NCBI RefSeq assembly: GCF_038502225.1
Contig: NC_091303.1
Coordinates: 31,909,424-31,973,423, forward strand
Origin: Cherax quadricarinatus
Lineage: Eukaryota; Arthropoda; Malacostraca; Decapoda; Parastacidae
Length of the DNA: 64,000 nt
Reading direction: 5' to 3'
Positions 50,601 through 63,391 of this stretch are shown here, one piece after another (positions within the stretch are counted from its first letter, which is position 1; the number at the start of each line of letters is the position of its first letter). Below the pieces are notes generated by a model. It was not told the DNA's origin, ran no database searches, and worked only from the letters and a program-made list of their open reading frames with translations. The position numbers and the translations under genes are program-made.

Positions 50601-53600
50601 TTCTACTATTGTTTCTGCTAGTTATCGTGCTTCTACTATTGCTGCTGCTAGTTCTCGAGCTTCTACTATACTTGCTGCTAGTTCTCGTGCTTCTACTGTT
50701 GTTGCTGCTAGTTCTCGTGCTTCTACTATTGTTGCTGCTAGTTCTCGTGCTTCTACTGTTGCTGCTGCTAGTTCTCACGCTTCTACTATTGTTGCTGCTA
50801 GTTCTTGTGCTTCTACTGTTGTTGCTGCTAGTTTTCCACCTTCTACTATTGTTGCTGGTAGTTCTCGTGCTTCTACTATTGTTGCTGCTAGTTCTCGTGA
50901 TTCTACTGTTGTTGCAGCAAGTTCTCGCGCTTCTACTATTGTTGCTGCTAGTTCTCGTGCTTCTACTATTGCTGCTGCTAGTTCTCGTGCTTCTACTGCT
51001 GTTGCTGCTAGTTCTCGTGCTTCTACTGTTGTTGCTGCTAGTTTTCGTGCTTCTACTATTGTTGCTGCTAGTTCTCGTGCTTCTACTATTGTTGCTGCTA
51101 GTTCTCGTTCTTCTACTATTGTTGCTGCTAGTTCTCCTGCTTCTACTGATATTGCTGCTAGTTCTCGTGCTTCTACTGTTGTTGCTGATAGTTCTCATGC
51201 TTCTACTATTGTTGCTGCTAGTTCTCGCGCTTCTACTATTGTTGCTGCTAGTTCTCGTGCTTCTACTATTGTTGCTGCTAGTTCTCGTGCTTCTACTATT
51301 ATTGGTGCTAGTTCTCGTGCTTCTCCTATTGTTGCTGCTAGTTCTCGTGCTTCTACTGTTGTTGCTGCTAGTTCTCGTGCTTGTACTATTGTTGCTGCTA
51401 GTTCTCGTGCTTCTACTATTATTGGTGCTAGTTCTCGTGCTTCTCCTATTGTTGCTGGTAGTTCTCGTGTTTCTACTGTTGTTGCTGCTAGTTCTCGTGC
51501 TTCTACTATTGTTGCTGCTAGTTCTCGTGTTTCTACTGTTGTTGCTGCTAGTTCTCGTGCTTCTACTATTGTTGCTACTAGTTCTCGTGTTTCCACTATT
51601 GTTGCTGCTAGTTCTCGTGCTTCTACTATTGTTGCTGCTAGTTCTCGTGCTTCTACTATTGTTGCTACTAGTTCTCGTTCTTTTACTATTGTTGCTACTA
51701 GTTCTCGCGCTTCTACTATTTTTCCTGCTAGTTCTCGTGCTTCTACAATTGTTTCTGCTAGTTCTCGTGATTCTACTGTTGTTGCTGCTAGTTCTCGCGC
51801 TTCTACTCTTGTTGCTGCTAGTTCTCGTGCTTCTACTATTGCTGCTGCTTATTCTCGCGCTTCTACTGTTGTTGCTGCTAGTTCTCGTGCTTCTACTGTT
51901 GTTGCTGCTAGTTCTCGTGCTTCTACTACTGCTGCTGCTAGTTCTCGTGCTTCTACTATTTTTGCTGCTAGTTCTCGTGCTTCTACTGTTGTTGCTGCTA
52001 GTTCTCTTGCTTCTACTATTGTTGCTGCTAGTTCTCGTGCTTCTACTGTTGCTGCTGCTAGTTCTCGTGCTTCTACTATTGTTGCTACTAGTTCTCGTGC
52101 TTCTATTATTGTTGCTACTAGTTCTCGTGCTTCCACTATTGTTGCTGCTAGTTCTCGTGCTTCTACTATTGTTGCTGCTAGTTCTCGTGCTTCTACTGTT
52201 GTTGCTGCTAGTTTTCCTCCTTCTACTATTGTTGCTGCTAGTTCTCGCGCTTCTACTATTGTTGCTGCTAGTTCTCGTGCTTCTACTATTGTTGCTGCTA
52301 GTTCTCGTGATTCTACTGTTGTTGCTGCTAGTTCTCGCGCTTCTACTATTGTTGCTGCTAGTTCTCGTGATTCTACTGTTGTTGCTGCTAGTTCTCTTGA
52401 TTCTACTCATGTTTCTGCTAGTTCTTATGCTTCTACTATTGTTTCTGCAAGTTCTCGTGCTTCAACTACTTGTTGCTGCTAGTTCTCGTGCTTCTACTAT
52501 TGTTGCTGCTAGTTCTCGTGGTTCTACTGTTGTTGCTGCTAGTTCTCGTGCTTCTACTCTTGTTTCTGCTAGTTCTTATGCTTCTACTATTTTTTCTGCT
52601 AGTTCTCGTGCTACTACTATTGTTGCTGCTAGTTCTTGTGCTTCTACTGTTGTTGATGCTAGTTTTCCACCTTCTACTATTGATCCTGCTAGTTCTCGTG
52701 CTTGTACTGTTGTTGCTGCTAGTTTTCGTGCTTCTACTATTGTTGCTGCTAGTTCTCGTGCTTCTACTGTGGTTGCTGCTAGTTCTCGTGCTTCTACTAT
52801 TGCTGCTGGTAGTTCTCGTGCTTCTACTTTTGTTGCTGCTAGTTCTTGTTCTTCTCCTATTGTTGCTGCTAGTTCTCGTGCTTCTACTGTTGTTGCTGCT
52901 AGCTTTCCTGCTTCTACTATTGTTGCTGCTAGTTGTCGTGCTTCTACTATTGTTGCTGCTAGTTTTCATGCTTCTACTATTGTTGCGGCTAGTTCTTTGA
53001 CTTCTATTGTTGTTGCTGCTAGTTTTCCTGCTTCTACTATTGTTGCTGCTAGTTCTCGTGCTTCAACTGTTATTGCTACTAGTTCTCGTGCTTCTACTAT
53101 TGCTGCTGCTAGTTCTCGTGCTTGTACTATTGTTGCTGCTAGTTCTCGTGCTTCTACTGTTGTTGCTGCTAGTTTTCCTCCTTCTACTATTGTTTCTGCT
53201 AGTTCTCGTGCTTCTGCTGTTGTTGCTGCTAGTTTTCCTGCTTCTACTATTGTTGCTGCTAGTTCTCGTGCTTCTAGTATTGTTTCTGCTAGTTCTCATG
53301 CTTCTACTATTGTTGCGGCTAGTTCTTTTGCTTCTATTGTTGTTGCTGCTAGTTTTCCTGCTTTACTATTGTTGCTGCTAGTTCTCGTGCTTCTACTGTT
53401 AATGCTACTAGTTCTCGTGCTTCTACTATTGCTGCTGCTAGTTCTCGTGCTTCTACTATTGTTGCTGCTAGTTCTCATGCTTCTACTCTTGTTTCTGCTA
53501 GTTCTTATGCTTTTACTATTGTTTCTGCTAGTTCTCGTGCTTCAACTATTGTTGCTGCTAGTTCTCGTGCTTCTACTATTGCTGGTGCTAGTTCTCGTGC

Positions 53601-56600
53601 TTCTACTGTTGTTGCTGCTAGTTCTCGTGCTTCTATTCTTGTTTCTGCTAGTTCTTATGCTTCTACTATTGTTTCTGCTAGTTCTCGTGCTTCTACTATT
53701 GTTGCTGCTAGTTCTCGTGCTTCTACTATTTTTGCTGCTAGTTCTCGTGCTTCTACTGCTGTTGCTGCTAGTTCTCGTGCTTCTACTATTGTTGCTGCTA
53801 GTTCTCGTGCTTCTACTGTTCCTGCTGCTAGTTCTCGTGCTTCTACTATTGTTGCTGCTAGTTCTCGTGCTTCTACTGTTGTTGCTGCTAGTTTTCCTCC
53901 TCCTACTATTGTTGCTGCTAGTTCTCGTGCTTCTACTGTTGTTGTTGCTAGTTCTCATGCTTCTACTACTGTTGCTGCAAGTTCTTTTGCTTCTATTGTT
54001 GTTGCTGCTAGTTTTCCTACTTCTACTATTGTTGCTGCTAGATCTCGTGTTTCTACTATTGCTGCTGCTAGTTCTCGTGCTTCTACTATTGTTGCTGCTA
54101 GTTCTCGTGCTTCTACTCTTGTTTCTGCTAGTTCTTATGCTTGTACTATTGTTTCTGCTAGTTCTCGTGCTTTAACTATTATTGCTGCTAGTTCTCGTGC
54201 TTCTACTATTGTTGCTGCTAGTTCTCGTGCTTCTACTGTTGTTGCTTCTAGTTTTCCTGTTTCTACTATTGTTGCTGCTAGTTCTCGCGCTTCTACTATT
54301 TTTGCTGCTTGTTCTCGTGCTTCTACTGCTGTTGCTGCTAGTTTTCGTGCTTCTACTATTGTTGCTGCTAGTTCTCCTGCTTCTACTACTGTTGCTGCTA
54401 GTTCTTTTGCTTCTATTGTTGTTGCTGCTAGTTTTCCTACTTCTACTATTGTTGCTGCCAGTTCTCGTGTTTCTACTATTGCTGCTGCTAATTCTCGTGC
54501 TTCTACTATTGTTGCTGCTAGTTCTCGTGCTTCTACTCTTGTTTCTGCTAGTTCATATGCTTGTACTATTGTTTCTGCTAGTTCTCGTGCTTTAACTATT
54601 ATTGCTGCTAGTTCTCGTGCTTCTACTATTGTTTCTGCTAGTTCTCGTGCTTCTACTATTGTTGATGCTAGTTCTCGTGGTTCTACTATTGTTGCTGCTA
54701 GTTCTCGTGCTTCTTCTATTGTTGCTGCTAGTTCTCGTGCTTCTTCTATTGTTGCTGCTAGTTCTCGTGCTTCTACTATTGTTGCTGCTAGTTCTCGTGC
54801 TTCTACTGTTGTTGCTGCTAGTTGTCGTGCTTCTACTATTGTTGCTGCTAGTTCTCGTGCTTCTACTGTTGCTGCTGCTAGTTTTCCTGTTTCTACTATT
54901 GTTGCTGCTAGTTCTCGCGCTTCTACTATTTTTGCTGCTTGTTCTCGTGCTTCTACTGCTGTTGCTGCTAGTTTTCGTGCTTCTACTATTGTTGCTGCTA
55001 GTTCTACTGCTTCTACTATTGTTGCTGCTAGTTCTCGTGCTTCTTCTATTGTTGTTGCTAGTTCTCGTGCTACTACTGTTTTTGCTGCTAGTTTTCCTGC
55101 TTCTACTATTGTTGCTGCTAGTTCTCGTGCTTCTTCTGTTGTTGCTGTTAGTTCTCGTGCTTCTACTATTGTTGCTGCTAATTCTCGTGCTTCTACTGTT
55201 GTTGCTGCTAGTTTCCCTGCTTCTGCTATTGTTGCTGCTAGTTCTCGTGCTTCTACCATTGCTGCTGCTAGTTCTCATGCTTCTACTATTGCTGCTGCTA
55301 GTTCTCGTGCTTATACTGTTGTTGCTGCTAGTTCTCGTGCATCTACTATTGTTGCTGCTAGTTCTCGTGTTTTTACTGTTGTTGCTGCTAGTTCTCCTGC
55401 TTCTACTATTGTTGCTGCTAGCTCTCGTGCTTCTACTATTGTTGCTGCTAGTTCTCGTGCTTCTACTATTGTTGCTGCTAGTTCTCTTGCTTCTACTGTT
55501 GTTACTGCTAGTTTTCCTGCTTCTACTATTGTTGCTGCTAGTTCTGGTGCTTCTACTGTTTTTGCTGCTAGTTCTCGTGCTTCTACTGCTGTTGCTGCTA
55601 GTTTTCGTGCTTCTACTATTGTTGCTACTAGTTTTCGTGCTTCTACTATTGTTGCTGCTAGTTCTCGTGCTTCTACTGCTGTTTCTGCTAGTTCTCGTGC
55701 TTCTACTATTATTGCTGCTAGTTCTCGTGCTTCTACTGTTGTTGCTGCTAGTTCTCGTGCTTCTACTATTGTTGCTGCTAGTTCTTGTGTTTCAACTGTT
55801 ATTGTTGCTAGTTCTCGTGCTTCTACTATTGTTGCTGCTAGTTCTCGTGCTTCTACTCTTGTTTCTGCTAGTTCTTATGCTTCTACTATTGTTTCTGCTA
55901 GTTTTCGTGCTTCCACTATTTTTGCACCTAGTTCTCCTGCTTCTACTGCTGTTGCTGCTAGTTCTCGTGCTTCTACTATTGTTGCTACTAGTTCTCGTGC
56001 TTCTATTATTGTTGCTGCTAGTTCTCGTGCTTCTACTATTGTTGCTGCTAGTTCTCGTGCTTCTACTGTTGTTACTGCTAGTTCTCGTGCTTTTACTATT
56101 GTTGCTGCTAGTTCTCGTGCTTCTACTATTGTTGCTGCTAGTTCTCGTGCTTCTACTATTGTTGCTGCTAGTTCTCGTGCTTCTACTATTGTTGCTGCTA
56201 GTTCTCGTGCTTCTACTATTTTTGCTGCTAGTTCTCGTGCTTCTACTGCTGTTGCTGCTATTTCTCGTGCTTCTACTATTGTTGCTGCTAGTTCTCGTGC
56301 TTCTACTATTTTTGCTGCTAGTTGTCGTGCTTCTACTTCTGTTGCTGCTAGTTCTCGTGCTTCTACTCTTGTTGCGGCTAGTTCTCGTGCTTCTACTATT
56401 GTTGCTGCTAGTTCTCATGCTTCTACTGTTTTTGCTGCTAGTTGTCGTGCTTCTACTATTGTTGCTGCTAATTCTCGTGCTTCTACTGTTATTGCTGCTA
56501 GTTCTCGTGCTTCTACTATTGTTGCTGCTAGTTCTCGCGCTTCTACTGCTGTTGCTGCTATTTCTCGCGCTTCTATTTTTGTTGCTGCTAGTTCTCGTGC

Positions 56601-56672
56601 TTCTACTATTGTTGCTGCTAGTTCTCATGCTTCTACTATTGTTGCTGCTAGTTTTCGTGCTTCAACTATTAT
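47637..56672. repeat. 30-bp minisatellite array, about 9 kb
   Basis: About 300 copies of a ten-triplet unit joining ATTGTTGCTGCTAGT and TCTCGTGCTTCTACT. In the NNT frame it reads TIVAASSRAS; in another plus frame it is Leu/Val-rich; on the minus strand the ANN frame gives only Asn, Ser, Arg and Thr. The long frames (to 2,196 codons) result from this texture, switch register at indels (about 49545, 52470, 53360) and have no plausible start. Variants include TTTTCCTGC, TCTCATGC, TCTTATGC, TTTCGTGC and GTTACTGCT. Ordered variant groups recur, for example 54121-54200 with 54541-54620 (420 bp, 14 units). Confidence 0.97.
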
Positions 56673-58225
56673 TATTAATTGCTACTGTTATTTCATTTTT
56701 TTGCTTCCTCGAATTTACCGACTTTATTTCACTCGTAACTCGAGAACGCCTCATCTAATCGGCTTCAAATTTTCAATGTTTGTGTGCAATAACAAGGATC
56801 TGATTCCTGGAACAACTGATTTGTTGACGTCACCTGTGAGCAAAGTTGTTGAAGCCATTCCCAGCATCCTGGGATGACTCAGGCAACTTTAAGAATCCTT
56901 TGTGACGTAGCCTTTTAAACGTTCATAAAAAGGTGCCTTGTAATGCGACGACGTGAATGCGAGAAGTGAAATTCAGATTTGTCGGTGCAGATTTGGCCAT
57001 TTTATGTGTAAAAGTAGCGTAACTTTGTTTATTCTCGCTAAATCACGTTTAATAAGTTTCGTTTTACTTCTTCTAAACGGTTTCAGTATATAATGAGTGA
57101 TGCATCTCAGGACCAGGATAGTAACTCAAGTTTTATTTGCCTGCTGATAAATTTGTTGCTGTAGTAAAATGGTAAAAAATGTTGGAATCTTTGGAATTCG
57201 TACCATAACTGGAGAATGACTTATCTGATCGGCTTCAAATTTTCACGAGTATTGTGGGGTTTTGTATACAAACAAGCAAATCTTATAATAAGTGAACTGT
57301 ATGGGACTTAGCTTGATGATGTCTCCACATTCTGCAGCCGCGTCCAGAATGTTCTTGGAGTCGTCGATGTAAGCACACTTGGGCTGTAATAAACATTAAT
57401 GGTAAGTATAATTACCCCTTAGGGGTGTTGTGCCAGCATTTCATGAATGACTGAATAATGACGAGAATCTGTTCATCAAATATTGTCAATTATTCATTGT
57501 CAAGTCACTAAAGAAGCTGATCACACTACTCTGTATCTGCTGTGTCTATTGAGATACTTTTATGCACAAAAACGCGCGGATCTTGTTCTTTGTTTGTTAT
57601 CCCGGCATTAATGTTTCCCTTGGCAGGGTTAAACGCAATCTAATCGCGGCTGACCCGCTGCAGCCGCCGCTGCCTTCGGTGTCTCTCTACATAAAGAATT
57701 CGCTGATACAAGCAGAATTGCGTTCCTTGCCAAACTTCCACCATGAAGCAATGCAGAATGGTTGATTCTTGCTGTCTGGGCATAGACACTATCTTTAACC
57801 TGGTAATAAAGTGGGTGCAGGATTTTCCTTAATTATCTCTAATTAAACTACACAATTTACAACACTGGTCTTTTGCAAAGAAGTCGCGTAACCTACGACT
57901 GGTACACACTGGTTAAATATCTGCTTGTAATTACTTGATGTGAAAGTAAACAAGATGCTTGCCCCTTCTGAGAGGGCTGGTCCCCTCAGGGCTGAAAAGG
58001 GATGAAAAGGGTTAAAGGGGGCTGATACCCCCTCCTGGAGAAAATTTCTCCACAAGTATTGCTGAATAAATAATGACATTATTTTTTCTTCAATAACTTG
58101 GTGTTAGCTTGTGTAAGTTATTATCTGGTAAAATATACTGGTTTCGTCTTATGACAATGTCAGTTGGTTATTTATAATATGTGTCTGTAACACCTACTCA
58201 AGATTGTATTTCATGTACATTAAGT
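56673..58225. other. Unique-looking spacer with a short direct repeat and a GC hairpin, no gene recognised
   Basis: It contains a diverged direct repeat of about 45 bp, 56731-56775 and 57199-57245, both ending GGCTTCAAATTTTCA and 470 bp apart. A hairpin AGGGGG-CTGATA-CCCCCT lies at 58016-58033. An open frame of 67 codons (57562-57765, +) and one of 78 codons (57843-58079, -) show no domain and no codon or splice evidence, so I do not call them genes. The block is AT-rich and probably comprises old dispersed repeats. Confidence 0.5.
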
Positions 58226-61200
58226 TAGTGTTGCTACTGATGGTGCTAGTGTAGCTACTGATGGTGCTAGTGTTGCTACTGATGGTGCTAGTGTTGCTAC
58301 TGATGCTGCTAGTCTTGCTACTGATGCTGCTATTGTTGCTACTGATGGTGCTAGTGTTGCTACTGATGATGCTAGTGTTGCTACTGATGGTGCTAGTGTT
58401 GCTACTGATGCTGCTAGTGTTGCTACTGATGGTTCTAGTGTTGCTACTGATGGTGCTAGTGTTGCTACTGATGGTGCTAGTGTTGCTACTGACGCTGCTA
58501 GTGTTGCTACTGATGCTGCTAGTGTTGCTACTGATGCTGCTAGTGTTGCTACTGATGGTGCTAGTGTTGCTACTGATGGTGCTAGTGTTGCTACTGATGG
58601 TGCTAGTGTTGCTACTGATGGTGCTAGTGTTGCTACTGATGCTGCTAGTGTTGCTACTGATGCCGTTAGTGTTGCTACTGACGCTGCTAGTGTTGCTACT
58701 GATGGTGCTAGTGTTGCTACTGATGGTGCTAGTGTTGCTACTGATGCTGCTAGTGTTGCTACTGATGGTGCTAGTGTTGCTACTGATGGTGCTAGTGTTG
58801 CTACTGATGCTGCTAGTGTTGCTACTTATGGTGATAGTGTTGCTACTATGGTGATGCTACTGCTAGTGTTGCTACTGATGGTGCTAGTGTTGCTTCTGAT
58901 GGTGCTAGTGTTGCTACTGATGCTGCTAGTGTTGCTACTGATGCTGCTATTGTTGCTACTGATGGTGCTAGTGTTGCTACTGATGGTGCTAGTGTTGCTA
59001 CTGATGGTGCTAGTGTTGCTACTGATGGTGCTAGTGTTGCTACTGATGGTGCTAGTGTTGCTACTGATGGTGCTAGTGTTGCTACTGATGGTGCTAGTGT
59101 TGCTACTGATGGTGCTAGTGTTGCTACTGATGGTGCTAGTGTTGCTTCTGATGGTGCTAGTGTTGCTACTGATGGTGCTAGTGTTGCTACTGATGGTGCT
59201 AGTGTTGATACTGATGCTGCTAGTGTTGCTACTGATGCTGCTATTGTTGCTACAGATGGTGCTAGTGTTGGTACTGATGGTGCTAGTGTTGCTACTGATG
59301 CTGATAGTGTTGCTACTGACGCTGGTAGTGTTGCTACTGATGGTGCTAGTGTTGCTACTGATGGTCCTAGTGTTGCTACTGATGGTGCTAGTGTTGCTAC
59401 TGATGCTGCTAGTGTTGCTACTGATGCTGCTATTGTTGCTACTGATGGTGCTAGTGTTGCTACTGATGCTGCTAGTGTTGCTACTGATGCTGCGAGTGTC
59501 GCTACTGACGCTGCTAGTGTTGCTACTGATGGTGCTAGTGTTGATACTGATGGTTTTAGTGTTGCTATTGATGCTGCTAGTGTTGCTACTGATGCTGCTA
59601 GTGTTGCTACTGACTCTGCTAGTGTTGCTACTGATGGTGCTAGTGTTGCTACTGATGGTGCTAGTGTTGCTACTGATGGTGCTAGTGTTGCTACTGATGG
59701 TGCTAGTGTTGCTACTGACGCTGCTAGTGTTGCTACTGATGGTGCTAGTGTTGCTACTGACGCTGCTAGTGCTGCTACTGATGCTGCTAGTGTTGCTACT
59801 GATGCTGCTAGTGTTGCTACTGATGCTGCTAGTGTTGCTACTGATGCTGCTAGTGTTGCTACTGATGGTGCTAGTGTTGCTACTGATGGTGCTAGTGTTG
59901 CTACTGATGCTGCTAGTGTTGCTACTGATGCTGCTATTGTTGCTACTGATGGTGCTAGTGTTGTTACTGATGGTGCTAGTGTTGCTACTGATAGTGCTAG
60001 TGTTGCTACTGATGCTGCTAGTGTTGCTACTGACGCTGCTAGTGTTGCTACTGACGCTGCTAGTGTTCCTACTGATGGTGCTAGTGTTGCTACTGACGCT
60101 GCTAGTGTTGCTACTGATGGTGCTAGTGTTGCTACTGATGGTGCTAGTGTTGCTACTGATGGTGATAGTGTTGCTACTGACGCTGCTAGTGTTGCTACTG
60201 ATGGTGCTAGTGTTGCTACTGATGGTGCTAGTGTTGCTACTGACGCTGCTAGTGTTGCTACTGATGGTGCTAGTGTTGCTACTGATGGTGCTAGTGTTGC
60301 TACTGATGGTGATAGTGTTGCTACTGATGGTGCTAGTGTTGCTACTGATGGTGCTAGTGTTGCTACTGATGGTGCTAGTGTTGCTACTGATGGTGCTATT
60401 GTTGCTACTGATGGTGCTAGTGTTGCTACTGACGCTGCTAGTGTTTCTACTGACGCTGCTAGTGTTGCTACTGATGGTGCTAGTGTTGCTACTGATGGTG
60501 CTAGTGTTGCTACTGATGGTGCTAGTGTTGCTACTGACGCTGCTAGTGTTGCTACTGATGGTGCTAGTGTTGCTACTGATGGTGCTAGTGTTGCTACTGA
60601 TGCTGCTAGTGTTGCTACTGACGCTGCTAGTGTTGCTACTGATGGTGCTAGTGTTGCTACTGACGCTGCTAGTGTTGCTACTGATGCTGCTAGTGTTGCT
60701 ACTGATGCTGCTAGTGTTGCTACTGACGCTGCTAGTGTTGCTACTGACGCTGCTAGTGTTGCTACTGATGCTGCTAGTGTTGCTACTGACGCTGCTAGTG
60801 TTGCTACTGATGGTGCTAGTGTTGCTACTGATGCTGCTAGTGTTGCTACTGACGCTGCTAGTGTTGCTACTGATGGTGCTAGTGTTGCTACTGATGCTGC
60901 TAGTGTTCCTACTGAGGCTGCTAGTGTTGCTACTGATGGTGCTAGTGTTGCTACTGACGCTGCTAGTGTTGCTACTGATGCTGCTAGTGTTGCTACTGAC
61001 GCTGCTAGTGTTGCTACTGATGGTGCTAGTGTTGCTACTGATGGTGCTAGTGTTGCTACTGATGGTGCTAGTGTTGCTACTGATGGTGCTAGTGTTGCTA
61101 CTGATGGTGCTAGTGTTGCTACTGACTCTGCTAGTGTTGCTACTGACGCTGCTAGTGTTGCTACTGACGGTGCTAGTGTTGCTGCTGACACTGCTAGTGT

Positions 61201-61258
61201 TGCTACTGACGGTGCTAGTGTTGCTACTGACTGTGCTAGTGTTGCTACTGACGCGCTT
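58226..61258. repeat. 21-bp minisatellite array
   Basis: About 144 copies of a seven-triplet unit made of ACTGATGGTGCTAGT and GTTGCT. The main alternatives at the GATGGT position are GATGCT and GACGCT. Plus frames read LLMVLVL-type and minus frames SVATLAP-type peptides because of period and triplet texture. It remains open as 781 codons on - and 804 on +, which is not evidence of coding. The left edge is sharp, after TTAAGTTAGTGTTGCTAC. Confidence 0.97.
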
Positions 61259-61593
61259 TTAGTGTTGCTGTTGACGGTGCTAATGTTGCTACTGAAGCTG
61301 CTAGTGTTGCTACTGGCGTTGCTAATGTTGCTACTGACGGTGCTAGTGTTGCTGCTGACGCTCCTTGTTTTGCTGCTTACGCTCCTTGTGTTGCTGCTGA
61401 CGCTCCTAGTGTTGCTGTTGAGGCTGCTTGGGTTGCTGCTGACGCTCCTTGTGTTGCTGCCGACGCTCCTAGTGTTGTTAGTGACATATGAACCGTTGTT
61501 ACAGCTTCTGCTGTTGTTCCTAATGCTACTATTATGTTTTTAATAATAATAATAAATATTCCACAGATACTCTTTATTTTCACTGCAACTAGT
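61259..61593. repeat. Degenerate right edge of the 21-bp array plus short AT-rich spacer
   Basis: To about 61480 the 21-bp period persists in diverged form (GTTGCTGCTGAC, GCTCCTTGT or GCTCCTAGT). After that come AT-rich bases with TAATAATAATAAATATTCC and nothing recognised, up to the next array. Confidence 0.8.
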
Positions 61594-62970
61594 TCAATTG
61601 TTGTTGTTGCTACTGCTGTTGTTGTTGTTGTTGCTTCTGCTGTTGTTGTTGTTGCTACTGCTGTTGTTGTTGTTGTTGCTACTGCTGTTGTTGTTGTTGT
61701 TGTTGCTACTGCTGTTGTTGTTGTTGTTGCTACTGCTGTTGTTGTTGCTACTGCTGTTGTTGTTGTTGCTACTGCTGTTGTTGTTGTTGTTGCTTCTGCT
61801 GTTGTTGTTGTTGCTACTGCTGTTGTTGTTGTTGCTACTGCTGTTGTTGTTGTTGTTGCTTCTGCTGTTGTTGTTGTTGCTACTGCTGTTGTTGTTGTTG
61901 CTACTGCTGTTGTTGTTGTTGCTACTGCTGTTGTTGTTGTTGCTACTGCTGTTGTTGTTGTTGTTGTTGCTACTGCTGTTGTTGTTGTTGTTGTTGCTAC
62001 TGCTGTTGTTGTTGCTACTGCTGTTGTTGTTGCTACTGCTGTTGTTGTTGTTGTTGTTGCTACTGCTGTTGTTGTTGTTGCTACTGCTGTTGTTGTTGTT
62101 GCTACTGCTGTTGTTGTTGTTGCTACTGCTGTTGTTGTTGTTGTTGCTACTGCTGTTGTTGTTGTTGTTGTTGCTACTGCTGTTGTTGTTGTTGCTACTG
62201 CTGTTGTTGTTGTTGTTGTTGCTACTGCTGTTGTTGTTGTTGCTACTGCTGTTGTTGTTGTTGCTACTGCTGTTGTTGTTGTTGTTGTTGCTACTGCTGT
62301 TGTTGTTGTTGCTACTGCTGCTGTTGTTGTTGTTGCTACTGCTGTTGTTGTTGCTACTGCTGTTTTTGTTGCTACTGCTGTTGTTGTTGCTACCGCTGTT
62401 GTTGCTGTTGCTACTGCTGTTGTTGTTGCTACTGCTTTTTTTGTTGCTACTGCTGTTGTTGCTGTTGCTACTGCTGTTTTTGTTGCTACTGCTGTTGTTA
62501 TTGTTGCTACTGCTGTTGTTGTTGTTGCTACTGCTGTTGTTGTTGCTACTGCTGTTGCTGTTGTTGCTACTGCTGTTGTTGTTGTTACTGCTGTTGCTGT
62601 TGTTGCTACTGCTGTTGTTGTTGTTGCTACTGTTGTTGTTGTTGCTGCTACTGATGTTGTTGTTGCTACTGCTGTTGTTGTTGCTACTGCTGTTTTTGTT
62701 GTTGCTACTGCTGTTGTTATTGCTGATACTGCTGTTGTTGTTGTTGCTACCGCTGTTGTTGTTGTTGCTACTGTTGTTGTTGTTGCTGCTACTGATGTTG
62801 TTGTTGCTGCTACTGCTTTCATCTCTGTTGACCCTGTTATTGCTACTACTGTTGTTGTTGTTGCTACTGCTGTTGCTGTTGCTACTGCTGTTGTTGTTGT
62901 TGCTGTTGTTGCTACTGCTGCTGTTGTTGCTGCTACTACTGTCGTCTCTGTTGACCCTGTTGTTGCTACG
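61594..62970. repeat. Variable-period (GTT)n-GCTACTGCT array
   Basis: Blocks of GCTACTGCT (sometimes GCTTCTGCT) are separated by three to six GTT triplets, so the period varies in 3-bp steps (about 15-24 bp). Variation in GTT number looks like replication slippage and the GCTACTGCT blocks like the residue of an older unit. The right part (from about 62380) has more substitutions (GTTTTTGTT, GATACT, GTTGACCCTGTT). Frames of only Leu, only Ala/Val/Thr, or Asn/Ser on the minus strand are artefacts. Confidence 0.95.
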
Positions 62971-63391
62971 GCTATTGTCCACTCTAACAATAAACCAGGG
63001 ACCTGCCACCTATATCGTATTTCACACCTACACGTCAGCCTACACGTCAGCCTACACGTCAGCCTCGGCTTTGATGCCCACATTCCTCACGTTTTTGTTT
63101 AATAAGACTGTGGTGCATTTTTTTCAGAATCACGCAGTAAATTTTCCTTTACCCTTATTCGCTGGTAAACAGCTGTGAAATAAGAGACATGCACAGTGTT
63201 AGGATGGCTTCTTTATCACAGTAATGTCCTGATATTGTTCTTGTGTTACATTTCAAACTTGTCGGTATTTATTATCATATTTTATCATGATATTAACTCC
63301 ATGTGTTGTCTCCGGATGGTTGGTAGAGTTAGTAAGTTGTAAGCCTAGACACTACATAAGTGTCTTTAAAGGTGCATTTCACCGTCACACC
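62971..63391. other. Spacer with a three-copy 12-bp repeat, no gene recognised
   Basis: CTACACGTCAGC is repeated three times in tandem at 63028-63063. The remainder is non-repetitive AT-rich sequence with no supported coding frame or RNA gene. Confidence 0.6.

Noticed and set aside
47585..56758. Ser/Ala/Arg-rich and Asn/Ser/Arg/Thr-rich long frames (2,196, 914, 718 and 642 codons) on both strands
   Set aside because: They are produced by the 30-bp NNT unit (NNT, NTN and ANN phases). Register jumps at indels continue as open frames in another phase, as expected of repeats and not of a gene.
57562..57765. 67-codon frame in the unique spacer as a possible small gene
   Set aside because: It is within the length expected by chance, with no recognisable domain, splice sites or neighbours that support it.
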